A stretch of DNA of 64,000 bases from Lampris incognitus (taxonomy: Eukaryota > Chordata > Actinopteri > Lampriformes > Lampridae). Positions within the stretch are counted from its first letter, which is position 1. The number at the start of each line of letters is the position of its first letter. The position numbers and the translations under genes are program-made. This document shows positions 36,454 to 47,226 of the stretch, piece by piece. The stretch covers positions 1,426,001-1,490,000 of the forward strand of contig NW_026611077.1 in the NCBI RefSeq assembly GCF_029633865.1, in the 5' to 3' direction. A model generated the notes under the pieces. That model did not search any database, was not told where the DNA came from, and saw only the letters and a program-made list of their open reading frames with translations.

Positions 36454-36924
36454 GGAACACTTGGACACCAGCATACTGAAGATAGAAGGCTTATAACTTA
36501 TAACCTCTTCACCTACAAACATATGTTTGGTCTCTAATGAAAGAACCTCTTTGAGGTTGCTTACTCAATATTTTGATTATATGCATGTCATTGTGACATA
36601 CAGTATCCTAATGACAGAAACACACTGAAGTCTCTTGACGAAGCATGCCTTATAAGATAGGCTACATCGAGCTTCAACGGGCTGGCAGGCTGCTGCGGAT
36701 CTTCACTGTTCTTTGCTATAGCGGGGGTCATTAAAATATCTATTTAGCTGTCTATCAATATAGCTGTCTGTCAATCTATCTATGTAATGTGTGTCACCAG
36801 CGACAATTTGACATGTAGCTATGCAGCCCACGGCGGTAAGGTGCCGCGAGAGGTACCGATCATCGGCGCCCTCTGTAACCGGAGAAGGGTGCTCATGCCC
36901 GGGTAGCCTACGCCCTGAGCGCCG

Positions 36925-37378
36925 GTGTTGTGCCCAAATCCCACTCCCCGACAGAATCTCACTCCCCTTCACATAAGCGGTTGTAGCTCCGGTTGTGGGG
37001 GTGATAGAGACATGAGTCCGGCACGTTTTTATACGCACGAGTCCCCTGAACACATAGAAACCAACCCTAAGTCGGTCGGAGCTTTATCGACCGAGTTATG
37101 GTCACTTTTCTGCACCTACCCCTAACCACCTAGCCTGGGTTGGCAAGACGCAAAATGGAGGCATTTGCCGGTGTGGGAGTAGGTGCGGAAAAGAAGCTAT
37201 AGCTCGGCCGAGAAAGCGCCGATCGACTTGGGGTTGGTCTCTCCGTGTTCAGGAGACTCTGGCGTATATAGAAGTATATTGGCTCATGTCTTCAGCACCC
37301 CCACAGCCGTAGCTACAACCACTTCCGTGAGGGGGAGTAAGATTCTGGCGGAGAGTGGGATTTGGGCACCTTAGCTGA
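36925..37378. repeat. Fold-back element with arms of about 190 bp
   Basis: The left arm begins GTTGTGCCCAAATCCCACTC and the right arm, reverse-complemented, begins AGGTGCCCAAATCCCACTC. Both continue through GACATGAG, CCTGAACAC and ACCAACCC to a loop near 37100-37190. The arms differ at many sites, so the element is older than the KDZ TIRs or evolves freely. No coding content. Confidence 0.7.
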
Positions 37379-38266
37379 GTTAGCGAAGTTGAAAGCAACT
37401 TCCGGTCACGTGGCTTTGGTAGAACGCAGGTAAACCTTCGGCTAAGCAACTCATCCCTTTCAAGGGCAGATCACTGCACAACTGCATGTGATGGCACATT
37501 TACCTCCATATGTGTCGGGGCTGTACCTTGATAGTCTCTCCATGGTCCTGTAAGTTCTTTCTAAATATTAATTATTGTTATAATTTAAAATATAATGTTG
37601 TCGCTTGAAATTGTGTATTACAATTATTGAAAAAGTCAAGTGGTCAATGATTTGGAAATGATAGGCCTCTGCAAATGTGATGTTTCGTCCAGTTGTCAGA
37701 TAATACTTCCGCCTTCTCTGAACTCGTCGACGCTGTTCATGCATTGTAGTCGTGTCATCCAATCCGTCTTCTTGGGATGGTTCATTGTTTCCACTTCCAA
37801 ATAGTGTCTCTTGAAACCATTATAGTTACTTATCACCATTATAGTTACTGCGAAATTTGAAATTGACCAACAAAATTTACATTCTTTGCTTGGTCATATT
37901 GGCTCAGGCAACACTATTTGTTTTATTTGATCAGATCTACTACCGGTTACAAATAGTTTCCTCACCTTTGTTGACATATGAAGAGTGCAGGTATTGTGTA
38001 GAACACAATCCCTGTACTGACATATAGGCTTTACTAAATGATGTTTTTTGGGTCATTCTACCTATCTATCCCTTCGACATCTGTTTATGTGCAATGTACA
38101 CTGACAGAATAAATATATAGCTTTTCAGATTCAATTGTTGCATTTTGTCCGCCTTCTCTTGATGGCACCAGTTACCATGTTGAAAAAATACCACCTATCC
38201 ACAACAAACACACTATTCATAATAGCGAAAGCAAGGAGGAACTCAAAGTCCAATGTCTCATTTTCA

Positions 38267-41200
38267 TTAATTTATTCGAGTCATCTCGATGTTCTCTTTC
38301 GGCTGCCAGGAAGGGGGCCATTCCTCTCCACTGAAAACAAACAAAATAATATCAATAATAATAATAATAACAACAGATAATATCAATGTGGTATCATTTG
38401 TGTGTTGTGCCAAATTCAGTACTGTCCTGCTTGTTTTGTAACTTAACAGGCTAATTCCCACTCTTGTTGGCACCACCACAGACTTGGTGGAACATCTTTG
38501 TACAGCCCTGAGTCTGAGTGTGATGTTTAAGTTGAGTGCTGCATTCCTTCCTCCTACTCTGATAAGTCCAGGTGATAACGGTTTCAAAAAAAAATACTGG
38601 GTACATACCATACTGGGCAGGGCTGCCAGTCCACAAAAATCTCTGCTTTGCCCTATTGAGGGGAGAGAGAAAAATAAAGAATGAGTTACCAATTGAGTAA
38701 GGAACATTGGTGCAACGTTGGTGTATGATTAATTATTTCCAGAATTGATACAAAAAATGCTATGTCTATGCTTAAAAAGCCTAATAGTTTGCATTAACAA
38801 TGCTACGTAGTGTCACAGCGAGGATAATATAATTGAAAGGTCTTGCATCTTATCTTATGTCTTTCTAACCTTTCTCACTCTGGTAGTGTTCACACTCCAG
38901 ATAGGGAAAACCTCCAGCCCACTGTGATAGGAGCACTCTGAAAAAAGCAAAAGCATACATTAGTAAAGCGTGGAGTTGTGATGACCAAATGGAGAGGTGA
39001 AATTACAAATGTCCAACAGCTTTCACATTTAGTCTGTTTGAACACTGGATGGCATTCAACATCACCATGGTATGTTTTGAGAGATGAGAACACCTCAATC
39101 ATACCAGACTATGCAACAAACAACCACACACTGGTCCGCTTGTACTCCTGTGTGGTCTCTGGCCACTTCGAAGTGAAGTGCTGAAGCTTTTAGTGATTAA
39201 TTAAGAAAGATTTCATTGAAAAATGAAGCGGTAGCTCGGCCAATGGGTGAAAGAGATGCCAAATGGTTTTGTTAACAGAATGTGGTCTTCTAGAATTTAA
39301 AGCCCCTGGCAACCCAGATCCACAATGTCCTTCTAATTACGTAATTGAGGGTCCTATGTACATAATAATAAGCATCTCGAAGTATTAGAAATTCGTTTAA
39401 ATCCGAATCCGTAATATTGTCATTTTTTATTTTGTAGTGTTTGTTTCAGTAGGGTTGAAATGGGCGGGGTTATGGTCACAGTTTATGGCGTCATAAATCC
39501 AACCAATCATGAACAAATTCACGACAGTTGTCCCACCCCCAACACTGTCTTGCTTGTTGCTTGAAAAACAGTGATGAGTCTGAGTCTTTCTAACCTTTTC
39601 TATCTATCTCCCGCTCCCCGTCATGCCTCTCTGTGCTGTCCCCGGGTGCACATCTATCGGTGACAACGTGTCATTCTTTTATTCCCTAACTGGTGGAGAA
39701 ACAGTGGACCACGTGTCTGGGGAGCCGCGGTGTTGTTGTCAGGAACAGCAGCCGCATATGCAGCGCACATTTCAACAACACATTTAGGCTACACGTTTTG
39801 ACAACACATTTAGGCTACGCGTTTTGACAACACATTTAGGCTACACGATTGGCAAAGCCGTTGTTCCTCAGCATTGCACTGTGCCTGGTGGTGGATCCAC
39901 TTTTGTCTTTTTGAAAGGCAGTTTTTCGGTTTGGCGGATTATACAAACTTAGTGGCGGGTTCGTTACCCTCTTGGTGTAGGCTAGTTTATATACACATAA
40001 CCTTTTAGACAATGTGATGTTGCTTTCTAGCAGATGGAAGCGAAGGGAGGCACCTCACGCAATACAGAATCAATGGAACGATAATACTGTTTTACCCTAC
40101 GGTGGGAGCAGGACTTCAATGCGCTCTGTCTCTATAGGGCTGGACAACATGAAAAGTAGCTGCTGCCATTGTTGTACGTAACCATTGGAACAGGGAGCTG
40201 TCAATCAAAATGTAATCGGCCATGCCCACGCCCACCTAGTCTTGAGAAATTGTCTGAACAGCAAAATGAGACGTTTTTGAACTGGGTTTTCTAATAGTTC
40301 TGAATGTTTATTTTTACTCAGATTATTGTGGATGCTTATTAAGACAACCAACCCTATTGAACGACAATGACCCCTTTCCCCAGCAGCCATTTTGACGTGT
40401 GATAGTAGGGTAGGTGTAACTGATTAACAATCACCCCTTTCTAATGTTTTTTCCTGAAATGACATACCCATAATACCTCATACTTTTAGGCTACAGTCAT
40501 GATGTTAGGCTCATTTGAAAGGTGACACTCTCAAGTCTTAGGATTCAGAATGATTGTATGAATTACCCTAAATAGAACAGGGCCATTTGTGTTTACCCTG
40601 GTATGACATGTTTAAATGGATACTAGGAAAAGGGTCTATAGGAATCAGCAGAATAAACTCATGTTGATTGCAACTAGGCAAACAGACTATACAGTAGGTG
40701 AGAGGTCAACGAAAAACGTAAGAGTTATGATCAAAGGCTGAAAAATCTGGTAATACCTTGAGCGATGATTATGCAGTAGACATAGTGAAAACCTAACATT
40801 TGTTGGCTTTTTAGCCTCCCTTGGCCTACAGACAACTGTGGGTGAGATTTTGTATTTACAGGAGATGCTTCAATATTTTTAAAATGGCACAAGCATTCAA
40901 ATTTCAATCAGATTTGCAATTATTAGATGGCAACCTCTTCACTCTGAAACTACAGGCTCTATAAGGCATACGGACACAGATTTCCAAGACTTAATTTCTC
41001 ACTTCGGTGTCCTAGGAAACTCATAATTCTTCTATGGTACACTGAGATCAGTTCTTATGTCACTCCAGGTGCCCTGGGGATTGGCCTTGACTAGAGAATG
41101 TACACATTTTCTCAGATTTCACAGAGAAATATCTACTCACAGTCTTAACATTCTGTACATACCTGTCCTTTTCTCCCCCCTCCTTGAGGCTGAGGAGGAT

Positions 41201-43076
41201 CTGGTGGAGATAGCTGTGGGTTTGAGAAAGATAAAGTGCTCTTAATATTTAATTTATCATATTAAACTGGTCATCACAGCTGGACGGTTCCTGTGAAGTT
41301 TAGCTGTGTACCCCATTAAACCAGCATACTCTTGGAAGCTCACATGCTTCACTCCTAATCAGCCTGGCCTCAGCCTGGCCTCTCTAGATTCCAGGTAAAA
41401 TGAAGGCAAAGTGAGACAAATAATTACTGTAGTGATCAGTGAGGTCTCCCAGTGAGTTTGTGACGACTGAATAAAAAAAAGAGATGATGAGGTTGTAAAC
41501 AAAAACATCCTGTAGGTATTCATAGGCATTATAGAAATGTCAACACTCTCTGGTACCTTCTTCTCCCGATTCAACAGGTTTTAGTGTATCCGTTGGTGTG
41601 GCGTGGACCATGGGATCCTCAAGTGCCTCCGTGGGATGTGGCGTGGACCATGGGATCCTCAAGTGCCTCCATGGGTGTGGTGTGGACCATGGGTTCCTCC
41701 GGGTCTACAGCTGTCAGATTCAGGGTCACAAGGTCTGATGTCTGTGAAAATCAGAATGAGTTTTATTGTTGCCACGTAGGCTTTCACCTAAGAGGAATTG
41801 ACTTGGTCAATTAGTGCATTCAGAAAATAATACATTGACGTGTCATAACAGTGAAAATTACAGCGATACAGTGCAAATGTATGTACAGTGATGTTTGGAA
41901 TTCAATATATATGATAAATAGCGCTTATATAGCACTTTTATCCAAACCCAACCCTCCAATCATTGGACAACCTGCTCTACCTCCTGAGCCACAGCCACCC
42001 CCAAGGCTATATATACAATGCAAACAGAATATCCAAACAGACCTCCTCAATTAAGCTATGTTCATCACTGCAACCAGGGACCCAGCCTGTGCAAAAAGAA
42101 GGTGAACAAGTATTCGTATTAGTCACAGAAAAATGATACATTATTTTTGAATTATGACTTCAAAATAAATTGATCTTACCTTCACAGACCATGTCATACA
42201 TCCCCTCAAATTTTTTGACCATTGCTTGAGCATGATTGTGAGCCTGGAAGGGGGAAGTAGGATCTCACAGTCAAAAAGCTTCTTTTTGCTTGGCTTGCCG
42301 AGGAGAAGAGTGGGTCTGTACCCCACAGCCTGGAGTTTCTCAAGCTGGAATGACATTAAGGATCCAGTATGAAGGTTAATATAGTCAATACAATATGCAA
42401 TAGCAACACTCGAAGCCATTCTATGATAAGATGAATATCAGAATGGCTGTGCCGCGATCATAGGCACAATAGTCAAAACAAAACAAAAATGTAGCTGGAC
42501 AGAGGGAAATGTAAATTGTATTATTGAATTAATTGAATACCAGAAGGCCTTTTAGGCTACTTCTACTGTCAAGGTTGCAGGACATGTAGTAGCAGAACTA
42601 CATCTAAAATATGATCATCCAAAATAATCACTGACTATCAGCCCTTCTTTCAATAATATTTGTCTCTCTCATTGACAGCCACAACGCTGAGGCTGTGTAT
42701 GTTTAGGTTGCAAGTCATTTATACTGCAATAGCTCATACAAAGGTTCTAAAGGGCTGTGCAGATTTGGAAAATTATGAGAATGATGCAGTGTCCATCCTT
42801 TGTCAGATTAAGTTCAACTCAATGAAATATTTATCCAAATAACCTACATACCAACAACATGGCTTCATCCTTTAAGGATGCGGTATTGTGATTTTTCTGT
42901 AGGCGACTTAGCCAGTCCTCCCGCTTGGCATCAAAATTCTGTAGCTTTTTCTGCAGCCACTGCTTTTTAGGCTGGTCCCTCTTGCAGTGGCAACACACTT
43001 TTGCTGCACAAAACAAGACACCCTTGCAGAAAGTGCAAGTCTTTTTGTTGGAAGCTTTTTTTGTGGGAACACTCAT
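38267..43076 (-). CDS. KDZ-element partner gene: Cys-cluster and chromodomain protein, 8 exons
   Basis: Exons on the minus strand with GT/AG borders and matching phases: 43076-42852, 42344-42180, 42086-42043, 41741-41557, 41213-41163, 38937-38870, 38652-38609, 38330-38267; about 280 codons. Exon 1 (75 codons) has a Cys cluster (CTFCKGVLFC, CCHCKRD) and a basic helix. Exon 2 reads LEKLQAVGYRPTLLLGK and then shifts frame to QAMVKKFEGMYDMVCEG. Exon 4 has 13-residue repeats (PMVHTTPMEALED); a 40 bp instead of 39 bp unit shifts the frame. Exons 6-8 join into a chromodomain-like fold: LEVFPIWSVNTTRVRKGK, IFVDWQPCPVCGEEW, SWQPKENI, then TAA. Chromodomains bind methylated histone tails, so it may steer the transposase to chromatin (inference). 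The 2.2 kb intron 5 holds a THAP remnant. Confidence 0.7.
39624..39990 (+). pseudogene. THAP-domain remnant in the partner-gene intron
   Basis: From ATG 39624 the frame gives MPLCAVPGCTSIGDNVSFFY. After a shift it gives KQWTTCLGSRG and RICSAHFNNTF, the C2CH set of a THAP DNA-binding domain. Three copies of a 26-29 bp unit (ACAACACATTTAGGCTACACG) at 39772-39850 interrupt it. THAP domains head P-element and ISL2EU transposases, so this is probably an old fragment of such a transposon. The surrounding spacer (39200-41100) shows nothing else. Confidence 0.55.
41905..42030. repeat. Short dispersed repeat in an intron
   Basis: Contains AAATAGCGCTTATATAGCAC, TTTTATCCAA and CTACCTCCTGAGCCACAGCC, motifs of a common fish LINE/SINE tail. 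It sits between exons 3 and 4 of the partner gene. Confidence 0.45.
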
Positions 43077-43254
43077 TTTTGACAGACCAACTAAGAGTGA
43101 GAGAACGAGAGAGGGAGGCAGACAGACAAACAGACAGATGGATAGACGGACACAGACAGACAGACAGGGTAGAGACGAACAGATGGACAGATGTTGGAAA
43201 TACAAGAGTGTGAGAGAGGGACGGATAGACAAAAGAGTGACAGAGAGATGGATG

Positions 43255-44095
43255 GATGGATGGGTGGGCGGAAGGACAGACAGACAGAATGACAGAGGTT
43301 GGCTCTTAAAAGAGCCTTTGGGTTTAATAATATTGAGTGATCCAAGGGTGGGGCAAAAACAATGACTGACTGGAGCTGCAATGACAAGGAAAAGAGGGCT
43401 GAATACTATATTGCCACATACAGTAATACTCATCCAATGTTGTCTTTTTTTGGAGGTTAGAGAAACCCTCATCTTCTCCGACCGCTCGAGCTACAGTATA
43501 CTGGTGATCCGAGTTGGCTAATGCAGCTATGAGCTAGCAACTCGTGGCGAAACATGGGCTCATGTCATGCTATTGCTATGTACAAGCTATAAGGACTGTT
43601 AGTCAACTAGGTTAGCAAGTCAGTTACACGAAATTGTTGTGTTAGCCAGAAAAAGTCATTTGTGAGGCTCTCCATTCTCCAAAAAATAGCAACCCCCTTC
43701 CCCACTTTGCAACGCATTAGCTCTGCGGACTATGCTAGCTAGCTAACATGCTTGCTAGCATGCTAGCTAGCTGACATTATTAGCGATCTAATTCCACTCT
43801 CATTAACTATTTGGACCAAACGTTTAGGCCATACTTTGACAAACAAATGAGTAACATGGCAGAAACGTGTGTATTGTAGCCAAAACGCTCTCAAACAGAA
43901 CTGCACATGCTACTATATGCGTAAGATAAAGCCTGATGGACACGTCTTCAACTTACCAGAGTCGACGTCGCAATGAGCGCAGCGCCGTTGTGCGCATGGG
44001 ACATTGAGATTGGCGCGCGAAGGTGTAGTTCCAATAACAACGTGTCCTTCCTCCGTTGTTCCCTTGGTCGCTCGATCCCTTCCTAAAGATACTGC

Positions 44096-44132
<37 letters not shown>

Positions 44133-44651
44133 AGTGCACGTTTTGTGTTGCCGTTCTAGAATGCAGTAGATGCGCGCACACAAGTCTATACGGTACCTTT
44201 TAACTACTATGTAAAATGTGGGCTACCAGCAATTCAACCTGTGTTGCCACATACATGGCTGCTATGTTAACTTCGCCGAGGCAAATTAAATAAATAGACA
44301 GTTTACGACATTAAGTAAGAATTCACATTATATCAATAATACACAGACCGCCCGCTCGTCCCCACTATTCGCGAAATAACGTCATTCACGTACTGACGGC
44401 TACCATTAACTACCGTTTCTCCGTAACGTTACTCGGTTGGACCAAATAAACGTAATCCAGCCATCTATTTTATTTTATTTCCTCCAAATAAAACATGTGG
44501 TTGTTTCCACCGGAAAACTATAGCCAGACAACGTAAACCGGGAACCAGGAAGTCGACGCCCGTTATATTGATACGTTCTTTTCGTATATAGTCACGAAAT
44601 GTATTTGATTAAATTCGTATGTATTTAACGAAAACGTGTGAGACTCTGTTG
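43255..44651 (-). repeat. Right terminal inverted repeat of the KDZ element
   Basis: Inverted copy of 25814-27205. Its inner end is the same pyrimidine-rich tract (read on the minus strand), which leads into the ATG of the chromodomain gene at 43076. Differences from the left TIR are scattered substitutions, a duplicated CAGT and microsatellite length. Confidence 0.85.
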
Positions 44652-44670
44652 GCCATAAACTAGAAACAAA

Positions 44671-44673
<3 letters not shown>

Positions 44674-44736
<63 letters not shown>
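44674..44736. repeat. TA dinucleotide repeat
   Basis: About 30 TA units, starting 16 bp outside the right target duplication of the KDZ element. Confidence 0.9.
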
Positions 44737-44740
<4 letters not shown>

Positions 44741-44875
44741 CAGAACTGATGAGGATTATGTCCACAAAAGCAATGCAGTGGTCTTTGAAAACAGCAAATA
44801 TAGCCAGAGGTGGGTGGGGAGATATGCGTCTTTCCAATTCGCGCTCTTGTAGTCTGAGCTGAAACTCATTTCAAC

Positions 44876-44957
44876 ATTGTTTTCACACACTTCCACACTT
44901 ATTGCAAGGGATATCATCACTTTTATTTTCACATCTCTTGCGGGATGTGAGCCTATT
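44876..44957. repeat. 82 bp repeat, right copy (pairs with 25616-25697)
   Basis: Direct copy of the left-flank repeat, about 225 bp outside the KDZ right end. The B-box is decayed here (GGCTCACATCCCGC). The sequence from 44958 to 45190 is AT-rich with no feature. Confidence 0.7.
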
Positions 44958-45189
44958 AGGCAATGCTTTAACTGTGTAATGAAATCATGAACGATGAAAT
45001 GAAATGCATTTGATTAGTTTATTAAACATGAAGGTAAAAAGGTTATAAAGAGCAACTTAACTTATGAAAATTTTAAAAGTTTCAATATTAGACTTCTGTA
45101 AACAGCAAACACAATATAATATATATACACACATAAGAGCAAAAGCTAAAAATAAGTTAAAAGAGAGCTGGAGTACAACATATTTAAAA

Positions 45190-45800
45190 ATATCTAGACA
45201 TTCAAAATCAAAACAATTGTATTTGTAAAGCCCAATATCACAAATTACAAATTTGCCTCAGTGGGCTTAACAGCAACACAACATCCTGTCCTTAGACACA
45301 ACACAACATCCTGTCCTTAGACCCTCTCATCGGATGAGGAAAAACTCCCTAAAAAAAACCCTTTAACAGGGAGAAAAAATAGGAAGAAACCTCAGGGAGA
45401 GCACCAGAGGAGGGATCTGTCTCCCAAGACAGAGGATAACAAAATTATAATGGACATAAAATTTATGAAGAACATGATACACAGAATGCCAAGCAGTGTC
45501 CACATGCCAATGGAACAGTCCAGGACCCAAGCCACGCGACTAGCATCATCATGTAAAAAAATAAAAACTTATGTGAGGAGCATCAAAATGGCGACCACCA
45601 TCACCAGAGACCTGGGAGGAGAACCGACTGCCCATGCACGCAAGAGAGACTCACATGACACCATTCAAACACAGAAAAAGAGAAGACATCATTCAGAGAG
45701 AGAGAAAAGACATGTTAGAGAAGAGAACAGTTTGTAGTAGTCATTAGGCATAATCAATTAAGTCATCAATTAGTCATAATCTATACTCGATAATCTCGTC
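45190..45800. repeat. Dispersed teleost repeat (AACAGGGAGAAAA...GAGGGATC type)
   Basis: Motifs AAGCCCAATATCACAAAT, AAACTCCCTAAAAAAAACCC, GGAAGAAACCTCAGGGAGAGC and CAGAGGAGGGATC are those of a very common fish repeat. ACACAACATCCTGTCCTTAG is duplicated in tandem. A 95-codon frame inside it (45450-45737) has no domain. Likely the non-coding 3' part of a retroelement. Confidence 0.5.
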
Positions 45801-45829
45801 GGCAGAACAGTGGTTGGTAAATTCAGTTG

Positions 45830-47226
45830 GTAGCCAGGTTCAGGCAGGCAACAGCTTGTGGAAAGAAGCTGTTTTTGAGCCTGGTAGTGCGGGGCTCTGA
45901 GGCTCCTGTAGCGCCTCCCAGAGCGCAGGGGGGAAGAACAGTCCATGGTTGGGGTGGGTGGGATCTCTGCTGATGGTCAGACCCCTTCGAAGGCAGCGTT
46001 TGTGATAAATGTATTTTATGCCTGGGAGCTGGGTACCGGTGATATGCTGGGCCACCTTGACGACCCGCTGCAGAGCTTTCTGGTCTGCTGAGGTGCAGTT
46101 GCTGTACCACACGGAGATGCAGATGGTCAGGATGCTCTCCATGGTGCAGTGGTAGCAGTTGGTGAAAATTTTGGGGGGTAGACGGGCGCTCCTCAGCCTC
46201 CTCAGGTAATGCAGGCGTTGTTGGGCCTTTTTCACAAGGGCCTGGGTGTTTAATGTCCACGAAAGGTCCTCACTGATGTGGACTCCAAGGAATGTAAAGT
46301 TGGAAACACGCTCCACTTCTACCCCATTGATGTGAATGGGGGAGTGGCTGCAACTTCTAGACCTCCTGAAGTCCACAATCTGCTCCTTTGACTTCTGCAC
46401 ATTAAGGAAAAGATTGTTGGTAGTACACTGTTACGTTCCCCGTTAAAGGTCCAGGGGATGGGGGGGGAAGTAACAAAGAAAATAAAAGTGTCCCGGGGGA
46501 ATAAGAAAGGTGGGAGGTAGAACCTGGTGTAAAAACATAGATTTATTGACAAAACTAACCCTATATACAATAAGAAAGGGCAACTGAAGATGCTGGATCT
46601 TAACTATCCAGGCTTAGATAACAAAACAAACTGAGATCAAACCGAAACGAAAGAAACAAGAACACTAACAAAGGTTTCACCCTCCTTCTCAAGGAGTATA
46701 GAGTACTGACACAAGAGCTTGCTCTCTGGTTGACAACAATGGCCCACTGGCCGTCTCTCTCTCACTCTCTGGCTGCCAACAATGGCCCACTGGCACTGTT
46801 GTGTGTCTCTCTCCAAGGTATATCCAGGAATTGGGGTCACCTGGGCTCAATCAGCAGTTCCGCAGGAGGCGGTGCATTACCTGGAGAGGGAAAATTACAG
46901 ACACAGGAGACAGGGCATTACCTGGAGAGGGAAAATTACAGACACATAGCACTAGGGCCGTAACACCCCCTCACATAAGTACAAACCCTAGGTTTGTATA
47001 CGAGAGGGTAATCGCATACACAACATGGTACTGGGGCCGTAACACCCCGCCTCATAAATACAAACCCTAGGTTTGTATATGAGGGTAACTGTACACAACA
47101 CACGGCACTGGGGCCGTAACATACACCATGATGTGAGGTGCTCAATCTCGTCTCTGTAGGCCATCTCATCATTGTTGGTGATATGGCCAATGACTGTGGT
47201 GTCATCTGCAAACTTAAACTTACAAA
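45830..47226 (-). pseudogene. 5'-truncated L2/Rex-like LINE (RT thumb and tail), split by a solo LTR
   Basis: The minus strand starts at the RT active site FADDTTVIGHITNNDE (about 47220-47130). It is interrupted by 46429-47121 and resumes with KSKEQIVDFRRSRS, HINGVEVERVSNFTFLGVH, KKAQQRLHYLRRLRSA, YHCTMESILT, ALQRVVKVAQHITG to the C-terminus near 45845. The frame after the interruption is open for 186 codons. The 5' break lies within a few bases of the stop codon of the DUF6729 gene at 47220. Confidence 0.75.
46429..47121. mobile_element. Solo LTR with 5 bp target duplication
   Basis: A 693 bp block starts TGTTACG and ends CGTAACA, flanked by TACAC on both sides (46424-46428 and 47122-47126). 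It interrupts a LINE reading frame that becomes continuous when it is removed. It has no coding content. It contains internal duplications (TACAAACCCTAGGTTTGTAT twice; CATTACCTGGAGAGGGAAAA twice). Left by LTR-LTR recombination of a Gypsy- or ERV-like element. Confidence 0.8.

Larger units (their letters stand above)
25814..44651. mobile_element. Giant KDZ-type DNA transposon (18.8 kb, TIRs about 1.4 kb, two convergent genes)
   Basis: The outer ends read CAAC(C)GAGTCTCAC inward and are flanked by GCCATAA on both sides (25807-25813 and 44652-44658). The target duplication is thus 7 bp visible, compatible with the 8 bp reported for Zisupton. The ends are TIRs of about 1.4 kb, nearly identical by eye. 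Just inside the left TIR starts a 17-exon KDZ transposase gene (plus strand, 27340-33030). Just inside the right TIR starts an 8-exon chromodomain gene (minus strand, 43076-38267). The genes converge on a 5.2 kb spacer with later insertions. The clean ends argue for one insertion event. The element is non-autonomous now only through a few 1-base indels. KDZ is known from fungi and fish; this two-gene long-TIR layout is one I do not recall being described. Confidence 0.85.

Noticed and set aside
38267-38707. A 146-codon minus-strand single ORF
   Set aside because: It reads through splice sites. The exon model with matching phases gives a chromodomain end instead.
40205-40390. Small minus-strand ORF in the KDZ spacer
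   Set aside because: 60 codons, no homology recognised, no splice or promoter context.
45450-45737. A 95-codon frame in the dispersed repeat
   Set aside because: It lies wholly in a non-coding fish repeat and shows no domain.
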